Below are positions 23,247 to 35,829 of a stretch of 64,000 nucleotides of DNA, piece after piece. Position 1 is the first letter of the stretch, and every line of letters begins with the position of its first letter. Position numbers and translations under genes: made by a program. Source of the DNA: Polynucleobacter acidiphobus (lineage in GTDB: Bacteria > Pseudomonadota > Gammaproteobacteria > Burkholderiales > Burkholderiaceae); NCBI RefSeq assembly GCF_003065385.1, contig NZ_CP023277.1:1-64000 (forward strand), in the 5' to 3' direction. The notes under the pieces were generated by a model that saw only the letters and a list, made by a program, of their open reading frames with translations, searched no databases and was not told where the DNA came from.

Positions 23247-24395
23247 TTACCTCGTTTCCCCATTGTTAGAGGGGGTAAGCAGAACCCGAACGGAATCCGC
23301 AGTTTTATTGCCATCAAAATCAAGCCAAGCCTTCTCCGTAAAGTCATAGAGTTTGCAGGTCTTGGCAGTATCAAAATACCACTTCCAAGAGAACGGCTGA
23401 ACAATAATTCTTTCTGGTAAAAGGGTTTCCAGTCGATTTTGAGCTGCCGGCAGGTTATAAAGGGGAACGCTCATATCGACGTGATGCGCCGTATGTTCCA
23501 TGATGTGATGCATCAGGGCCCCCCAATAGAAACCAAAAGTTAGGTGAACCGTGGTTGATACAAATGGCTGCGCCCTTAACCACTCGGATTTATTGTCGTA
23601 CCAACAAACTGCCGGATGGGTATGGTGTACGTAGACCACAAAGCCAATCATCCCGTTCCAGAACAAATAGGGCAGCACAAAGCCACAAAGTAAGGTGATC
23701 AGAACAGATTGCCCCGTGTTGATGGCAAAAAAGCTCAAAAGCCCAATCCAGATCAGGGCAAAGGCGCTCACTAGAAGGTTATCTTTTACAAAAATAGAAC
23801 GGTCCGCAGGGCGGTATTTTTTATTGGGGAAGAACATTTTGTTCCACCAAATTTCAATCAAATAGTAGGCGATGGGGCCCCAACCACTTCGATAGTGCCG
23901 CTCCAAAAATTGTCGCCATTTGGGAAGGGCGTCATATTCTGACTTTGAAAGAGGCGCCCAAACAAAATCAAAGCCCTTGAGGTTGGTTTGTCCATGATGG
24001 ACTACGTTGTGCCCAATATCCCAAAGGCTATATGGAGTAAGGGACGGCAAAAAGGCAATGCGACCAAGCACTTTGTTTAGGGTGCGATGAGCGGTAAAAC
24101 TTTGGTGACAGGCATCATGACCCAAGATAAAGATTCGCCCGGTGATAAAGCCGGCAATCACGCCAAACAGAATTTTGATCAGAATATTCTCAAAGTAAAC
24201 CGTTGCGGCAATGCTAAGAACCCACAAGAACGAATCTAGGATCAAAAGAGAAATGGCCCGAACCGTGTTTCCCTCGGTCATTGGGCTCAACCATGAGCGA
24301 ATAACCTTGCGGTGAGGAAGGGGAAGATCTGGGCTTAAGGGTGCCGGGTTGGCTAGAGCCTGGGTGGAGTGAAGGGCGCTATTTAGCTCTGACAC
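23247..24395 (-). CDS. Membrane fatty acid desaturase
   Basis: This 382-residue integral membrane di-iron desaturase has the three histidine boxes. They are HDACHQSF near residue 111, HNVVHHGQTN near 147, and EHTAHHVDMSVPLYNLP near 305. Several hydrophobic segments lie between the first two boxes and the third, as expected. Such enzymes use reduced ferredoxin or cytochrome and O2 to introduce double bonds into acyl chains, often to adjust membrane fluidity at low temperature. The AAQ motif after the third box resembles the omega-6/delta-12-type family, but regiospecificity cannot be read from sequence. It is transcribed opposite to its upstream neighbours. Confidence 0.9.
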   Translation of the reverse strand: MSELNSALHSTQALANPAPLSPDLPLPHRKVIRSWLSPMTEGNTVRAISLLILDSFLWVLSIAATVYFENILIKILFGVIAGFITGRIFILGHDACHQSFTAHRTLNKVLGRIAFLPSLTPYSLWDIGHNVVHHGQTNLKGFDFVWAPLSKSEYDALPKWRQFLERHYRSGWGPIAYYLIEIWWNKMFFPNKKYRPADRSIFVKDNLLVSAFALIWIGLLSFFAINTGQSVLITLLCGFVLPYLFWNGMIGFVVYVHHTHPAVCWYDNKSEWLRAQPFVSTTVHLTFGFYWGALMHHIMEHTAHHVDMSVPLYNLPAAQNRLETLLPERIIVQPFSWKWYFDTAKTCKLYDFTEKAWLDFDGNKTADSVRVLLTPSNNGETR

Positions 24396-24462
24396 AATGA
24401 CTTTCTAAAGATGCCCAAATCATAGCGGTTTTTTGCCATTCGGTGTTACAAATTGATGAAAA

Positions 24463-24538
24463 TGGCGCGCCCGGCAGGAATCGAACCTGCGACCCTTGGC
24501 TTCGGAGGCCAATACTCTATCCACTGAGCTACGGGCGC
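24463..24538 (-). tRNA. tRNA-Arg (CCG)
   Basis: A 76-nt cloverleaf on the minus strand has a GCGCCCG/CGGGCGC acceptor stem, the CCG anticodon in a TTGGCCTCCGAAGCCAA arm, the T-loop GGTTCGATTCC and an encoded CCA end. It reads CGG arginine codons. It lies between the desaturase and the cytochrome gene. Confidence 0.97.
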
Positions 24539-24591
24539 ATTCAAAATAAATCAGTATGTATTGTAAGTGCCTGAAACCAGGTTGCTCTCGG

Positions 24592-24597
24592 TATAAT
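24592..24597 (+). promoter_or_regulatory. Candidate -10 box for the cytochrome c gene
   Basis: TATAAT is a perfect sigma70 -10 hexamer 40 nt before the cytochrome c ATG. No good -35 is found at 16-18 bp spacing (the nearest candidates, TTGTAA at 24561 and CTGAAA at 24571, have unsuitable spacings of 25 and 15). The promoter is therefore only tentative. Confidence 0.4.
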
Positions 24598-24636
24598 TCA
24601 ATGCATTCTTAATTAACCACCCTTTTTCGAGCCATT

Positions 24637-25161
24637 ATGAGTGAAGAGCACGGTAATTTAATCAAAAATACAAAGCAATTGAGCATTGCGGTCATTGCTA
24701 GTTTTTTTGTACCCCTAATCATTATTTTCCTGTTGATTGTTTATGTCAGCAGTGGAAAAAATAAAGAAAATGTGGGTTCAGAGAAAAGCACTGAGACCTT
24801 GATTAAGCCGGTTGGTAAATTGAATTTCAAGGATGCCAGCGCTCCCCGTGAAGTTCAAACGGGTGAGGCGGTTTACAAAGCAGTGTGCGCTTCTTGCCAT
24901 AACTCGGGCGCTGCTGGCGCTCCAAAGTATGGCGATCCATCCACCTGGGGCGGCAGAATTGCCAAGGGCTATGATGCGCTCTATGCATCGGTTATGAAGG
25001 GTAAGGGTGCCATGCCCGCTCGTGGCGGTGCAAGTCCTGCAGATGTTAGCGATTATGAAATTGCTCGATCGGTTGTTTATTTAGCGAATTCAGCAGGTGG
25101 AAAATTTGCTGAGCCCAAAGCACCCGCTCCCGCACCGGCACCTGCAGAGCCAGCGAAGTAA
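24637..25161 (+). CDS. Membrane-anchored class I c-type cytochrome (c5-like)
   Basis: This 174-residue protein has one N-terminal membrane helix (LSIAVIASFFVPLIIIFLLIV, here slightly abridged) and then a periplasmic cytochrome domain. The heme-binding motif is CASCH near residue 85, preceded by TGEAVYKAVCASC. A later methionine in KGKGAMPARGG is the expected axial ligand. The C-terminus is a short Pro/Ala/Lys tail. The heme arrangement resembles the small cytochrome c5 family that carries electrons to terminal oxidases. The gene ends directly against the convergent rsmI stop. Confidence 0.92.
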   Translation: MSEEHGNLIKNTKQLSIAVIASFFVPLIIIFLLIVYVSSGKNKENVGSEKSTETLIKPVGKLNFKDASAPREVQTGEAVYKAVCASCHNSGAAGAPKYGDPSTWGGRIAKGYDALYASVMKGKGAMPARGGASPADVSDYEIARSVVYLANSAGGKFAEPKAPAPAPAPAEPAK

Positions 25162-26058
25162 TTAGTCGCCCCCTTTCTTTACGGCAAGGGCAAGTTCGTA
25201 AGCCTCATTTTTTTGTAGGCCATACATCGACTGCAAAACTGCACAAAGATCTTTGCTGCTTAATTGCTTGCTGAGCAATTGGGCTAGGCGTAGAGGCGCA
25301 TCGTTTTCGGTAACGATTTTGCGATCCCGGCCCTGAAGAATAAAGACAAACTCCCCCTTTAGGTGATTAGGATTTTCTAGCCAGGTTTGGATTTCGCTGG
25401 GCTTTAATGAAAAAAGACTCTCAAATTTTTTACTAAGCTCTCGTCCTATGATTAATCGTCGATCATTATTAAGAAGCTCACTCAATCGAATTAAGGTCTT
25501 GGTTAGGCGATGGGGGCTCTCGTAAAACACCGTTGGAATGGGACTTTCAATCATTAAACGAAGCGCCTCTTCCATCTCATTTTTTGAGCTAGGCAAAAAA
25601 CCAAGAAACTGAAATTGCCCATGGGCTGCTAGCAGCACTTCTCCTGCAATCGAGAGCATGGTAGTCAGTGCGCTAGCACCTGGAATGGGAATGGTTCGAT
25701 AGCCGTTCATTTGAACTTCGGCGACCAATCGAGCACCAGGATCGGAGACTCCTGGGGTACCGGCGTCTGATAGATAGGCCCAGCGCTCTCCCGCCTCAAG
25801 ACGGGCTATTAGTTTTTTTGCTGCCTCAAGTTCGTTGTGCTCATGAATGGCCACCATTGGTTTGTTAATCCCATAATGCTTGAGAAGTAATAGGCTATGA
25901 CGCTTGTCCTCACAGGCAATGCCGTCAACAAGGTTCAGTAGATGCAATGCTCTTAAAGTAATGTCCCCCAGATTTCCAATGGGGGTGGCAACGACATACA
26001 AACTGGCGCTTGGAAAGTCCTGCTTTTGCAATGCATCGAGTGATGGTATTTCCAGCAT
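25162..26058 (-). CDS. rsmI: 16S rRNA 2'-O-ribose methyltransferase RsmI
   Basis: RsmI methylates the 2'-OH of C1402 in 16S rRNA, at the decoding centre. The 298-residue product has the tetrapyrrole-methylase fold. It begins with the family signature LYVVATPIGNLGDITLRAL near residue 20 and continues with CEDKRHSLLLLKHYGI, YLSDAGTPGVSDPGARLV, and FLGFLPSSKNE. It is transcribed divergently from the DiaA-like gene, matching the broader rsmI-diaA-dolP neighbourhood seen in proteobacteria. Confidence 0.96.
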   Translation of the reverse strand: MLEIPSLDALQKQDFPSASLYVVATPIGNLGDITLRALHLLNLVDGIACEDKRHSLLLLKHYGINKPMVAIHEHNELEAAKKLIARLEAGERWAYLSDAGTPGVSDPGARLVAEVQMNGYRTIPIPGASALTTMLSIAGEVLLAAHGQFQFLGFLPSSKNEMEEALRLMIESPIPTVFYESPHRLTKTLIRLSELLNNDRRLIIGRELSKKFESLFSLKPSEIQTWLENPNHLKGEFVFILQGRDRKIVTENDAPLRLAQLLSKQLSSKDLCAVLQSMYGLQKNEAYELALAVKKGGD

Positions 26059-26155
26059 GAAGAACCCCTTTAGAATTAATTATCCCTGCAAATGAATTGA
26101 AATGAAAATCATATGGATCGGCATTGGGGGCGGCAAAACAGAGCATAATATTGTG

Positions 26156-26764
26156 ATGAAAACAAAACCAGTCGATGAGCTAAAAGCCAGGGCAAAACAG
26201 CATTTTGTTGACAGTATTACGACAAAGCAGTTAGGGGCCGAGGCCTTACCTTCAGAAATAGCGCGCGCCATTCTTTTGATCACTCAATCGATTGAAGCGG
26301 GCGGAAAAATAATGGCCTGCGGGAATGGTGGATCCGCAGCAGACGCACAACATTTTGCAGCTGAACTAATGGGTCGTTTTGAACGAGAGCGTCGCGAGCT
26401 TGCCGCGCTCGCACTCACAACTGACTCATCGATATTGACAGCCATCGGAAATGATTACAGCTATGAGGACGTATTTAGCAAGCAGGTGCGGGGCATTGGG
26501 CGTCCAGGCGATGTATTGATTGCTATATCAACATCTGGGAACTCAAAGAATGTCATCAAGGCGATTGAAGCAGCTAAAAAGATTGGTATTCATATTGTTG
26601 CGATGACAGGCAATGGCGGGGGAAAAATTGCCGCCTTGCTAAGTGGAGAAGATGTTCATTTATGTGTTCCAGCAACTCGTACTGCGCGCATTCAAGAAAC
26701 CCATTTGCTTTTATTGCACTGCCTTTGCGATGGCGTGGATCACGTTTTGTTTAGCGAGGATTGA
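26156..26764 (+). CDS. SIS-domain protein, DiaA/GmhA type
   Basis: This is a SIS-fold protein related to DiaA, a DnaA-binding initiation regulator, and to phosphoheptose isomerase GmhA. The 202-residue product has AGGKIMACGNGGSAADAQHFAAEL near residues 49-70 (quoted in part: CGNGGSAADAQHFA). ISTSGNSKNVIKA is the phosphosugar loop, and TARIQETHLLLLHCLCD lies near the C-terminus. I chose ATG 26156; the ORF could start upstream, but MKTKPVDELKARAKQHFVDS aligns with family N-termini. Position between rsmI and a dual-BON lipoprotein matches E. coli diaA. GmhA function cannot be excluded by sequence alone. Confidence 0.9.
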   Translation: MKTKPVDELKARAKQHFVDSITTKQLGAEALPSEIARAILLITQSIEAGGKIMACGNGGSAADAQHFAAELMGRFERERRELAALALTTDSSILTAIGNDYSYEDVFSKQVRGIGRPGDVLIAISTSGNSKNVIKAIEAAKKIGIHIVAMTGNGGGKIAALLSGEDVHLCVPATRTARIQETHLLLLHCLCDGVDHVLFSED

Positions 26765-26765
26765 A

Positions 26766-27410
26766 ATGATGCGACTCGTCAAAATAGTTTTTGCGACCCT
26801 ACTCGCCCTGCAGCTGTCTGCTTGCGGCGTTTTAGTCGTGGGCGGTATGGTAGGCGGGGCAACAATCTTGGCTGATCGCAGAACGCCTGCGGTTCAGGCA
26901 ATTGATTTAGGAATTGAGATTGAGGCCAATAGTCAACTCTCCAGAAAGTTTGGGGATTCTGCGCACATCGTTGTCGTCTCTTTTAACCAAAAAGTTCTTC
27001 TAATCGGTGAGGCGAAAGACGAGACCATTAAAACTCAGGCAGGTAATGATGTGAAGGCGATGAAGAATGTTCGCTCTTTGTTTAATGAAATTGTGATCGG
27101 ACCCAATAGCTCATTGGGTCAAAGGGCAAGTGATGCTTATTTGGCCTCAAACATCAAAACCCAACTCATTTTTAGTCCCGACGTCCCCTCAAATTCCATG
27201 AACATATCGGTTGAGAGCGGTAAAGTTTATTTAATGGGCATATTGACGCAACAAGAGGCTGACAAAGCCAAGCAAATTGTCAGCAAGGTAAGCGGTGTGA
27301 AGCAGGTGTTTGCCTTTTTTGACATTATTTCGGAGGCTGAGAAGCAGCGCCTTGAGCAAGAAGGCAAGGCAAGAACCTCGCAACCAGACACAAATCCAGC
27401 CGCAAACTAA
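26766..27410 (+). CDS. Dual BON-domain outer-membrane lipoprotein (DolP/YraP-like)
   Basis: DolP-type proteins are outer-membrane lipoproteins that support envelope integrity. The product has about 214 residues. A short signal peptide is followed by the lipobox LSAC (LLALQLSACGVLVVGG), with the lipidated cysteine near residue 19. Two BON domains follow, about 55-120 and 130-195. Each shows the family alternation of hydrophobic strands with Gly turns (VVVSFNQKVLLIGEAKDE, and MNISVESGKVYLMGILTQ). Start ATG 26766 or 26769 gives the normal signal peptide. The diaA-dolP order matches E. coli. A terminator-like inverted repeat follows. Confidence 0.93.
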   Translation: MMRLVKIVFATLLALQLSACGVLVVGGMVGGATILADRRTPAVQAIDLGIEIEANSQLSRKFGDSAHIVVVSFNQKVLLIGEAKDETIKTQAGNDVKAMKNVRSLFNEIVIGPNSSLGQRASDAYLASNIKTQLIFSPDVPSNSMNISVESGKVYLMGILTQQEADKAKQIVSKVSGVKQVFAFFDIISEAEKQRLEQEGKARTSQPDTNPAAN

Positions 27411-27460
27411 ATTCGGATGCTTTTTGATCCTAATTAATTAGTATTTACCCTAATATCTAG

Positions 27461-27507
27461 AGCCCCCGCTTCATATGCATTTAAAGATTTGGCCTAGGGG
27501 GCTTTCT
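27461..27507 (+). terminator. Candidate terminator after the BON-domain gene
   Basis: AGCCCCC (27461-27467) pairs perfectly with GGGGGCT (27497-27503) and is followed by TTCT. The loop is long (29 nt) and the T-tract weak, so it may be an intrinsic terminator of modest strength or merely a hairpin. Confidence 0.4.
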
Positions 27508-27587
27508 AAGCCATTGATTTTATTGCAGCCCAAATTGATGGGGCTAATTTGGGGGTCCGGCAGCATAAAAATATTTGTAAGAAGGTG

Positions 27588-27616
27588 TTGACATCCCTCT
27601 AAGGGTATGTCATAGT
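27588..27616 (+). promoter_or_regulatory. rRNA operon promoter
   Basis: TTGACA (27588-27593) is a perfect -35, followed at the ideal 17 bp by CATAGT (27611-27616; four of six -10 matches). An A/T-rich segment lies immediately upstream (about 27566-27578), suitable as an UP element. Only this one strong promoter is evident. The imperfect -10 fits a regulated rRNA promoter. Confidence 0.75.
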
Positions 27617-27658
27617 TATGGACTTCGCTGAATTTCCATGAATTATCTCTGGGGACAG

Positions 27659-27671
27659 CCTTCTTTAAAAA
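27659..27671 (+). promoter_or_regulatory. boxA-like antitermination element in rrn leader
   Basis: CCTTCTTTAAAAA resembles the boxA consensus TGCTCTTTAACAA. It lies between the promoter and 16S, where Nus factors normally assemble on rRNA transcripts. Confidence 0.5.
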
Positions 27672-27825
27672 TTAGTCAACCGATAATTGTGGGTACTGAG
27701 TAGAGGCATCCAGTCCTTCGGGACAGATGTAAATAAACAGTACTCATAGACAGTAAAAATGATTTGGTTTTTTACCAAGTCAATTTCTTAAATGAGTGCG
27801 ACGAACCGCAAGGTTCACAGGAATT

Positions 27826-29361
<1,536 letters not shown>

Positions 29362-29416
29362 GAGAATGATGCTAAAACTTTAGTGCCCACACTTATCGGT
29401 TGACAAAAAACGCCAC

Positions 29417-29493
29417 GGGTCTGTAGCTCAGCTGGTTAGAGCACCGTCTTGATAAGGCGGGGGTCGTAGGTTCAAGTCCTACCAGACCCACCA
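29417..29493 (+). tRNA. tRNA-Ile (GAT)
   Basis: This 77-nt cloverleaf lies in the 16S-23S spacer. It has a GGGTCTG/CAGACCC acceptor stem, GAT anticodon, T-arm GTTCAAGTC and encoded CCA. The Ile-Ala pair is the classic spacer arrangement. Confidence 0.98.
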
Positions 29494-29521
29494 TCAAGCG
29501 GCGGTACAGACTGCGGTCGAT

Positions 29522-29597
29522 GGGGGATTAGCTCAGCTGGGAGAGCACCTGCTTTGCAAGCAGGGGGTCGTCGGTTCGATCCCGTCATCCTCCACCA
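29522..29597 (+). tRNA. tRNA-Ala (TGC)
   Basis: This 76-nt cloverleaf follows tRNA-Ile. It has a GGGGGAT/ATCCTCC acceptor stem, the TGC anticodon in the loop of CTGCTTTGCAAGCAG, and an encoded CCA. Confidence 0.98.
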
Positions 29598-29652
29598 TCA
29601 TTAAATGTCAAAACAAAGCATTGATGCAGTGTTTTGTTTTGCTATTTATGGC

Positions 29653-29665
29653 TGTTCTTTAACAA
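29653..29665 (+). promoter_or_regulatory. boxA antitermination element before 23S
   Basis: TGTTCTTTAACAA matches the boxA consensus TGCTCTTTAACAA at 12 of 13 positions and lies in the spacer before 23S, as expected for renewing antitermination. Confidence 0.75.
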
Positions 29666-29834
29666 TTTGAGTAAGCAATGCGTTTGATGCATCTTTGAGA
29701 GTGCATCAAACAACAAGTAGTATGGGTAGTGATTGAATCATCAGTAATACAAATGAGTTTTATCAAGTTTGGATTACGGCAAACATGTCAGAAGTAAAAC
29801 CTGTAACAGGTACTAGTAATGGTGCTCGTTATAG

Positions 29835-32706
<2,872 letters not shown>

Positions 32707-32815
32707 ATAACCAGCACCATTGTGCTGAAGTTTGCGTGATTCAAGTCACTATCGATATCAAGTAATACATTGCTTGCTCAAATTGGGTTGTTTCTTTGGA
32801 AACAGCCGACCCTCT

Positions 32816-32933
32816 ACGCCCGGTGACCATAGCGAGTTGGAACCACCCCTTCCCATCCCGAACAGGACCGTGAAACGACTCAACGCCGATGATAGTGCGG
32901 ATTACCCGTGTGAAAGTAGGTAATTGCCGGGCA
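32816..32933 (+). rRNA. 5S ribosomal RNA
   Basis: This gene of about 118 nt has paired ends GCCCGG and CCGGGC, the CCCATCCCGAAC loop and GATAGTGCGGATT. It is the last rRNA gene of the operon, and a terminator follows immediately. Confidence 0.95.
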
Positions 32934-32943
32934 CCAATGTGTG

Positions 32944-32973
32944 ACGCCCAGACCCCTACGGTCTGGGCGTTTT
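32944..32973 (+). terminator. Rho-independent terminator of the rRNA operon
   Basis: ACGCCCAGACC (32944-32954) pairs perfectly over 11 bp with GGTCTGGGCGT (32960-32970) around the loop CCTAC. A TTTT tract follows immediately. This is a strong intrinsic terminator. Confidence 0.93.
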
Positions 32974-32998
32974 CACTTGTGGAAGAAGGACTTGCAGA

Positions 32999-33027
32999 TT
33001 GACAGCAGTGACCGAACAAGAGAAAAT
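32999..33027 (+). promoter_or_regulatory. Promoter of the tRNA-Tyr/Gly/Thr-tuf unit
   Basis: A perfect TTGACA -35 (32999-33004) is followed after 17 bp by GAAAAT (33022-33027; four of six matches). Transcription would start about 5 nt before tRNA-Tyr. Its position just after the rRNA terminator gives the tRNA-tuf unit its own start. Confidence 0.6.
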
Positions 33028-33038
33028 GGTCGGTTCTC

Positions 33039-33124
33039 GGAGAGATGCCCGAGCGGCTAAAGGGGGCAGACTGTAAATCTGTTGGCTTACGCCTACGTTG
33101 GTTCGAATCCAACTCTCTCCACCA
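33039..33124 (+). tRNA. tRNA-Tyr (GTA)
   Basis: This 86-nt class II tRNA has a GGAGAGA/TCTCTCC acceptor stem, the GTA anticodon in CAGACTGTAAATCTG, a long variable arm and an encoded CCA. It is first of three tRNAs before tuf. Confidence 0.98.
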
Positions 33125-33197
33125 GATGAATGAGCAGTAAAAGAAGTAAGAGCGGAATAAGTGAAGTATGAGTGGATGTAACTAAGCAGTTTTTACT

Positions 33198-33271
33198 GCG
33201 GGTGTAGCTCAATGGTAGAGCTGAAGCCTTCCAAGCTTATGACGAGGGTTCGATTCCCTTCACCCGCTCCA
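33198..33271 (+). tRNA. tRNA-Gly (TCC)
   Basis: This 74-nt cloverleaf has a GCGGGTG/CACCCGC acceptor stem, TCC anticodon and encoded CCA. Its place between tRNA-Tyr and tRNA-Thr matches the E. coli tyrU-glyT-thrT-tufB unit. Confidence 0.98.
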
Positions 33272-33320
33272 GCTTTTGTAGTTCATGTGCAGTATCGATG
33301 CAGTGTGATGTAAGAGCGCT

Positions 33321-33395
<75 letters not shown>

Positions 33396-33446
33396 GTTTT
33401 TGTGGTTAATTTTTTAGTGTGACTCAATTTGATTTAAGTAGATTAC

Positions 33447-34649
33447 AAGGCACCCAAAATGGCAAAAGAAAAATTTGAACGGACTAAACCCCATGTGAAC
33501 GTTGGCACCATTGGTCACGTCGACCACGGTAAGACCACCTTAACTGCAGCAATCACCACCGTGCTCTCCAAGCTCTTTGGTGGCGAAGCAAAAGCCTACG
33601 ATCAGATCGATGCGGCTCCTGAAGAGAAGGCCCGTGGTATTACGATTAATACCGCCCACGTTGAGTACGAGACCAAGAACCGTCACTACGCCCACGTCGA
33701 TTGCCCAGGCCACGCCGACTATGTGAAGAACATGATTACCGGTGCTGCCCAGATGGACGGCGCTATTTTGGTGGTCTCGGCTGCCGATGGTCCGATGCCC
33801 CAAACCCGTGAGCACATCCTCTTGGCCCGCCAAGTGGGCGTGCCTTACATCATCGTGTTTATGAACAAATGCGATATGGTGGATGACGCTGAACTCTTAG
33901 AGCTCGTAGAGATGGAAGTGCGTGAGCTGCTCTCCAAGTACGAGTTCCCAGGCGACGATACCCCCATCGTCAAGGGCTCTGCCAAGCTCGCCTTAGAAGG
34001 CGACAAGGGTGAGTTGGGCGAAGGCGCCATCATGAAGCTTGCCGAAGCCTTAGATAGCTATATCCCCAATCCTGAGCGTGCGATTGATGGCGCATTCTTG
34101 ATGCCAGTCGAAGACGTGTTCTCGATCTCCGGTCGTGGCACCGTGGTGACCGGTCGTGTCGAGCGCGGCATTGTAAAAGTCGGTGAAGAGATTGAGATCG
34201 TGGGTATTAAGCCAACGCTGAAGACCACCTGCACTGGCGTCGAGATGTTCCGTAAACTGCTCGACCAAGGTCAAGCCGGTGATAACGTCGGTATCCTCTT
34301 GCGCGGTACTAAGCGCGAGGAAGTCGAGCGTGGCCAAGTATTAGCCAAGCCCGGCTCGATTACTCCCCACACCCACTTTACCGCTGAGGTTTATGTGTTG
34401 TCCAAAGATGAAGGCGGTCGTCACACCCCCTTCTTTAACAACTACCGTCCTCAGTTTTACTTCCGTACCACCGATGTCACTGGCTCGATTGAGTTGCCAA
34501 AGGACAAAGAGATGGTGATGCCTGGCGATAACGTCACCATCACCGTGAAGCTCATTGCCCCCATCGCGATGGAAGAGGGCTTGCGCTTTGCAATCCGTGA
34601 AGGCGGTCGTACCGTCGGTGCGGGTGTGGTTGCGAAGATTTTGGCTTAA
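33447..34649 (+). repeat. tuf repeat, copy 1
   Basis: This 1,203-bp block is identical by reading to 50077-51279 on the same strand. It covers the whole tuf coding sequence and 12 bp before the ATG (AAGGCACCCAAA). Identity stops exactly at the stop codon and 12 bp upstream of the start. Confidence 0.9.
33459..34649 (+). CDS. tuf: Elongation factor Tu, copy 1
   Basis: EF-Tu is the GTPase that delivers aminoacyl-tRNA to the ribosome. The 396-residue product has G1 GHVDHGKTT near residue 19, G3 DCPGHADY near 81 and G4 NKCD near 136, followed by the two beta-barrel domains. Lysine- and GC-ended codons suggest high expression. This copy sits at the E. coli tufB position, after tRNA-Tyr/Gly/Thr and before tRNA-Trp-secE-nusG. 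The protein is identical at every residue to copy 2 (50089-51279). Confidence 0.98.
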   Translation: MAKEKFERTKPHVNVGTIGHVDHGKTTLTAAITTVLSKLFGGEAKAYDQIDAAPEEKARGITINTAHVEYETKNRHYAHVDCPGHADYVKNMITGAAQMDGAILVVSAADGPMPQTREHILLARQVGVPYIIVFMNKCDMVDDAELLELVEMEVRELLSKYEFPGDDTPIVKGSAKLALEGDKGELGEGAIMKLAEALDSYIPNPERAIDGAFLMPVEDVFSISGRGTVVTGRVERGIVKVGEEIEIVGIKPTLKTTCTGVEMFRKLLDQGQAGDNVGILLRGTKREEVERGQVLAKPGSITPHTHFTAEVYVLSKDEGGRHTPFFNNYRPQFYFRTTDVTGSIELPKDKEMVMPGDNVTITVKLIAPIAMEEGLRFAIREGGRTVGAGVVAKILA

Positions 34650-34658
34650 GAACGAATT

Positions 34659-34734
34659 AGGGGCGTAGCTCAATTGGCAGAGCGTTGGTCTCCAAAACCA
34701 AAGGTTGGGGGTTCGATGCCCTCCGCCCCTGCCA
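34659..34734 (+). tRNA. tRNA-Trp (CCA)
   Basis: This 76-nt cloverleaf starts 9 bp after tuf. It has an AGGGGCG/CGCCCCT acceptor stem, the CCA anticodon in TTGGTCTCCAAAACCAA, and an encoded CCA end. It precedes secE by 23 bp. Confidence 0.97.
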
Positions 34735-34757
34735 GCATTAAGTAAGTGGATTTGTAA

Positions 34758-35135
34758 ATGTCACAACAAACGATAGACAGCTCGGAGCAAAAATCAGGTT
34801 GGGTTAGCCTTGTAGCGGTTGCTATTGTGATCGCTGCATTGGTTCTTTATTACACCCTGATTGACCAAGGCTATTGGGTTCGTCTTGGCGCATTATTGGG
34901 CGGAATTGCTCTCGCAGTTATTTTGATGGCATTTTCAGCTGACGGTAAGCGTTTTATAGCTTACAGCAAAGACTCTTGGCTAGAGGTAAAAAAAGTAGTT
35001 TGGCCAACCCGCCAAGAATCAACCCGCATGACTCTTGTCGTGTTTGGCTTCGTTCTAATCATGGCGCTCTTTTTATGGCTAATTGATAAATTGGTCGAAT
35101 GGCTCGTGTTCTCAATCTTTTTAGGCTGGAAGTGA
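34758..35135 (+). CDS. secE: Preprotein translocase subunit SecE
   Basis: SecE is the essential clamp around SecY in the inner-membrane translocon. The 125-residue product has the three-helix form found in many proteobacteria. Two hydrophobic helices come first (WVSLVAVAIVIAALVLYY; LGALLGGIALAVILMAF). The conserved SWLEVKKVVWPTRQES amphipathic motif (near residue 74) and a last helix follow. It is placed between tRNA-Trp and nusG, as in E. coli. Confidence 0.95.
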   Translation: MSQQTIDSSEQKSGWVSLVAVAIVIAALVLYYTLIDQGYWVRLGALLGGIALAVILMAFSADGKRFIAYSKDSWLEVKKVVWPTRQESTRMTLVVFGFVLIMALFLWLIDKLVEWLVFSIFLGWK

Positions 35136-35141
35136 GGCAAT

Positions 35142-35714
35142 ATGGTTGATGCTGATATGGTTTCCAACCCTCAGGCAACTGGCAATATGCGCTGGTATGT
35201 AATCCATGCCTATTCTGGTATGGAAAAGAGTGTAAAGAAGGGGCTTGAAGAGCGGATTGCTCGCTCCGGCATGGCTGAAAAGTTTGGCCGAATATTGGTT
35301 CCATCGGAGGAAGTGGTAGAAGTTAAATCAGGTCAAAAGGCCGTTTCTGAGCGTCGATTCTTCCCCGGTTATGTATTAATTGAGATGGAAATGACTGATG
35401 AAACCTGGCATTTGGTCAAAAATACGCCCAAAGTTACTGGTTTCGTGGGCGGCGTTCGCAATCGCCCATCCCCAATTTCGACTGCAGAAGTTAGCAAAAT
35501 CATGGACCAAATGCAGGCTGGGGTAGATAAGCCCAAGCCTAAGACCCTGTTTGAGGTGGGTGAGATGGTTCGTGTCAAAGAAGGCCCATTTACCGATTTC
35601 AATGGAAATGTGGAAGAAGTGAACTATGAGAAGTCAAAACTCCGTGTTTCTGTTACAATTTTCGGTCGCGGTACTCCCGTTGAGCTTGAATTCGGCCAAG
35701 TGGAGAAGATGTAA
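35142..35714 (+). CDS. nusG: Transcription antitermination factor NusG
   Basis: NusG binds RNA polymerase, suppresses pausing, and links it to ribosomes and Rho. The 190-residue product has the NGN domain with [15 protein letters not shown] (near residue 17) and [14 protein letters not shown], and a C-terminal KOW domain with [25 protein letters not shown] shortly before ATG 35142 supports this start, which adds a 15-residue N-terminal tail to the usual MRWYV beginning (in-frame ATG at 35187). It starts 6 bp after secE. Confidence 0.96.
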   Translation: MVDADMVSNPQATGNMRWYVIHAYSGMEKSVKKGLEERIARSGMAEKFGRILVPSEEVVEVKSGQKAVSERRFFPGYVLIEMEMTDETWHLVKNTPKVTGFVGGVRNRPSPISTAEVSKIMDQMQAGVDKPKPKTLFEVGEMVRVKEGPFTDFNGNVEEVNYEKSKLRVSVTIFGRGTPVELEFGQVEKM

Positions 35715-35829
35715 TTTGTAGAAGTATCAAGTAGTTAGCGAGGAGCGGATCCAGAACACGCCAATTCTGGTGAAGCGTTTACTCAACAGCGGTTAACACA
35801 ATTGGTTAGCGCGCTTTTTTGGAGCAAGT
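35715..35829 (+). promoter_or_regulatory. Leader of rplK-rplA
   Basis: This 115-nt spacer lies before rplK. CCAGAA and TTCTGG form a 6-bp hairpin around 35750-35769. In E. coli the rplK leader holds the site where L1 represses its own operon, so a similar RNA control is likely here, but I did not match a consensus. GGAGCAAG provides the rplK ribosome-binding site. Confidence 0.4.

Larger units (their letters stand above)
27411..27825 (+). other. Leader and promoter region of the rRNA operon
   Basis: This 415-nt stretch separates the BON gene from 16S and has no credible protein gene. It holds a terminator-like inverted repeat (27461-27507), a strong promoter (27588-27616), a boxA-like antitermination element (27659-27671), and a leader that should pair with the spacer for processing. 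The transcript leader before mature 16S would be about 200 nt. Confidence 0.8.
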
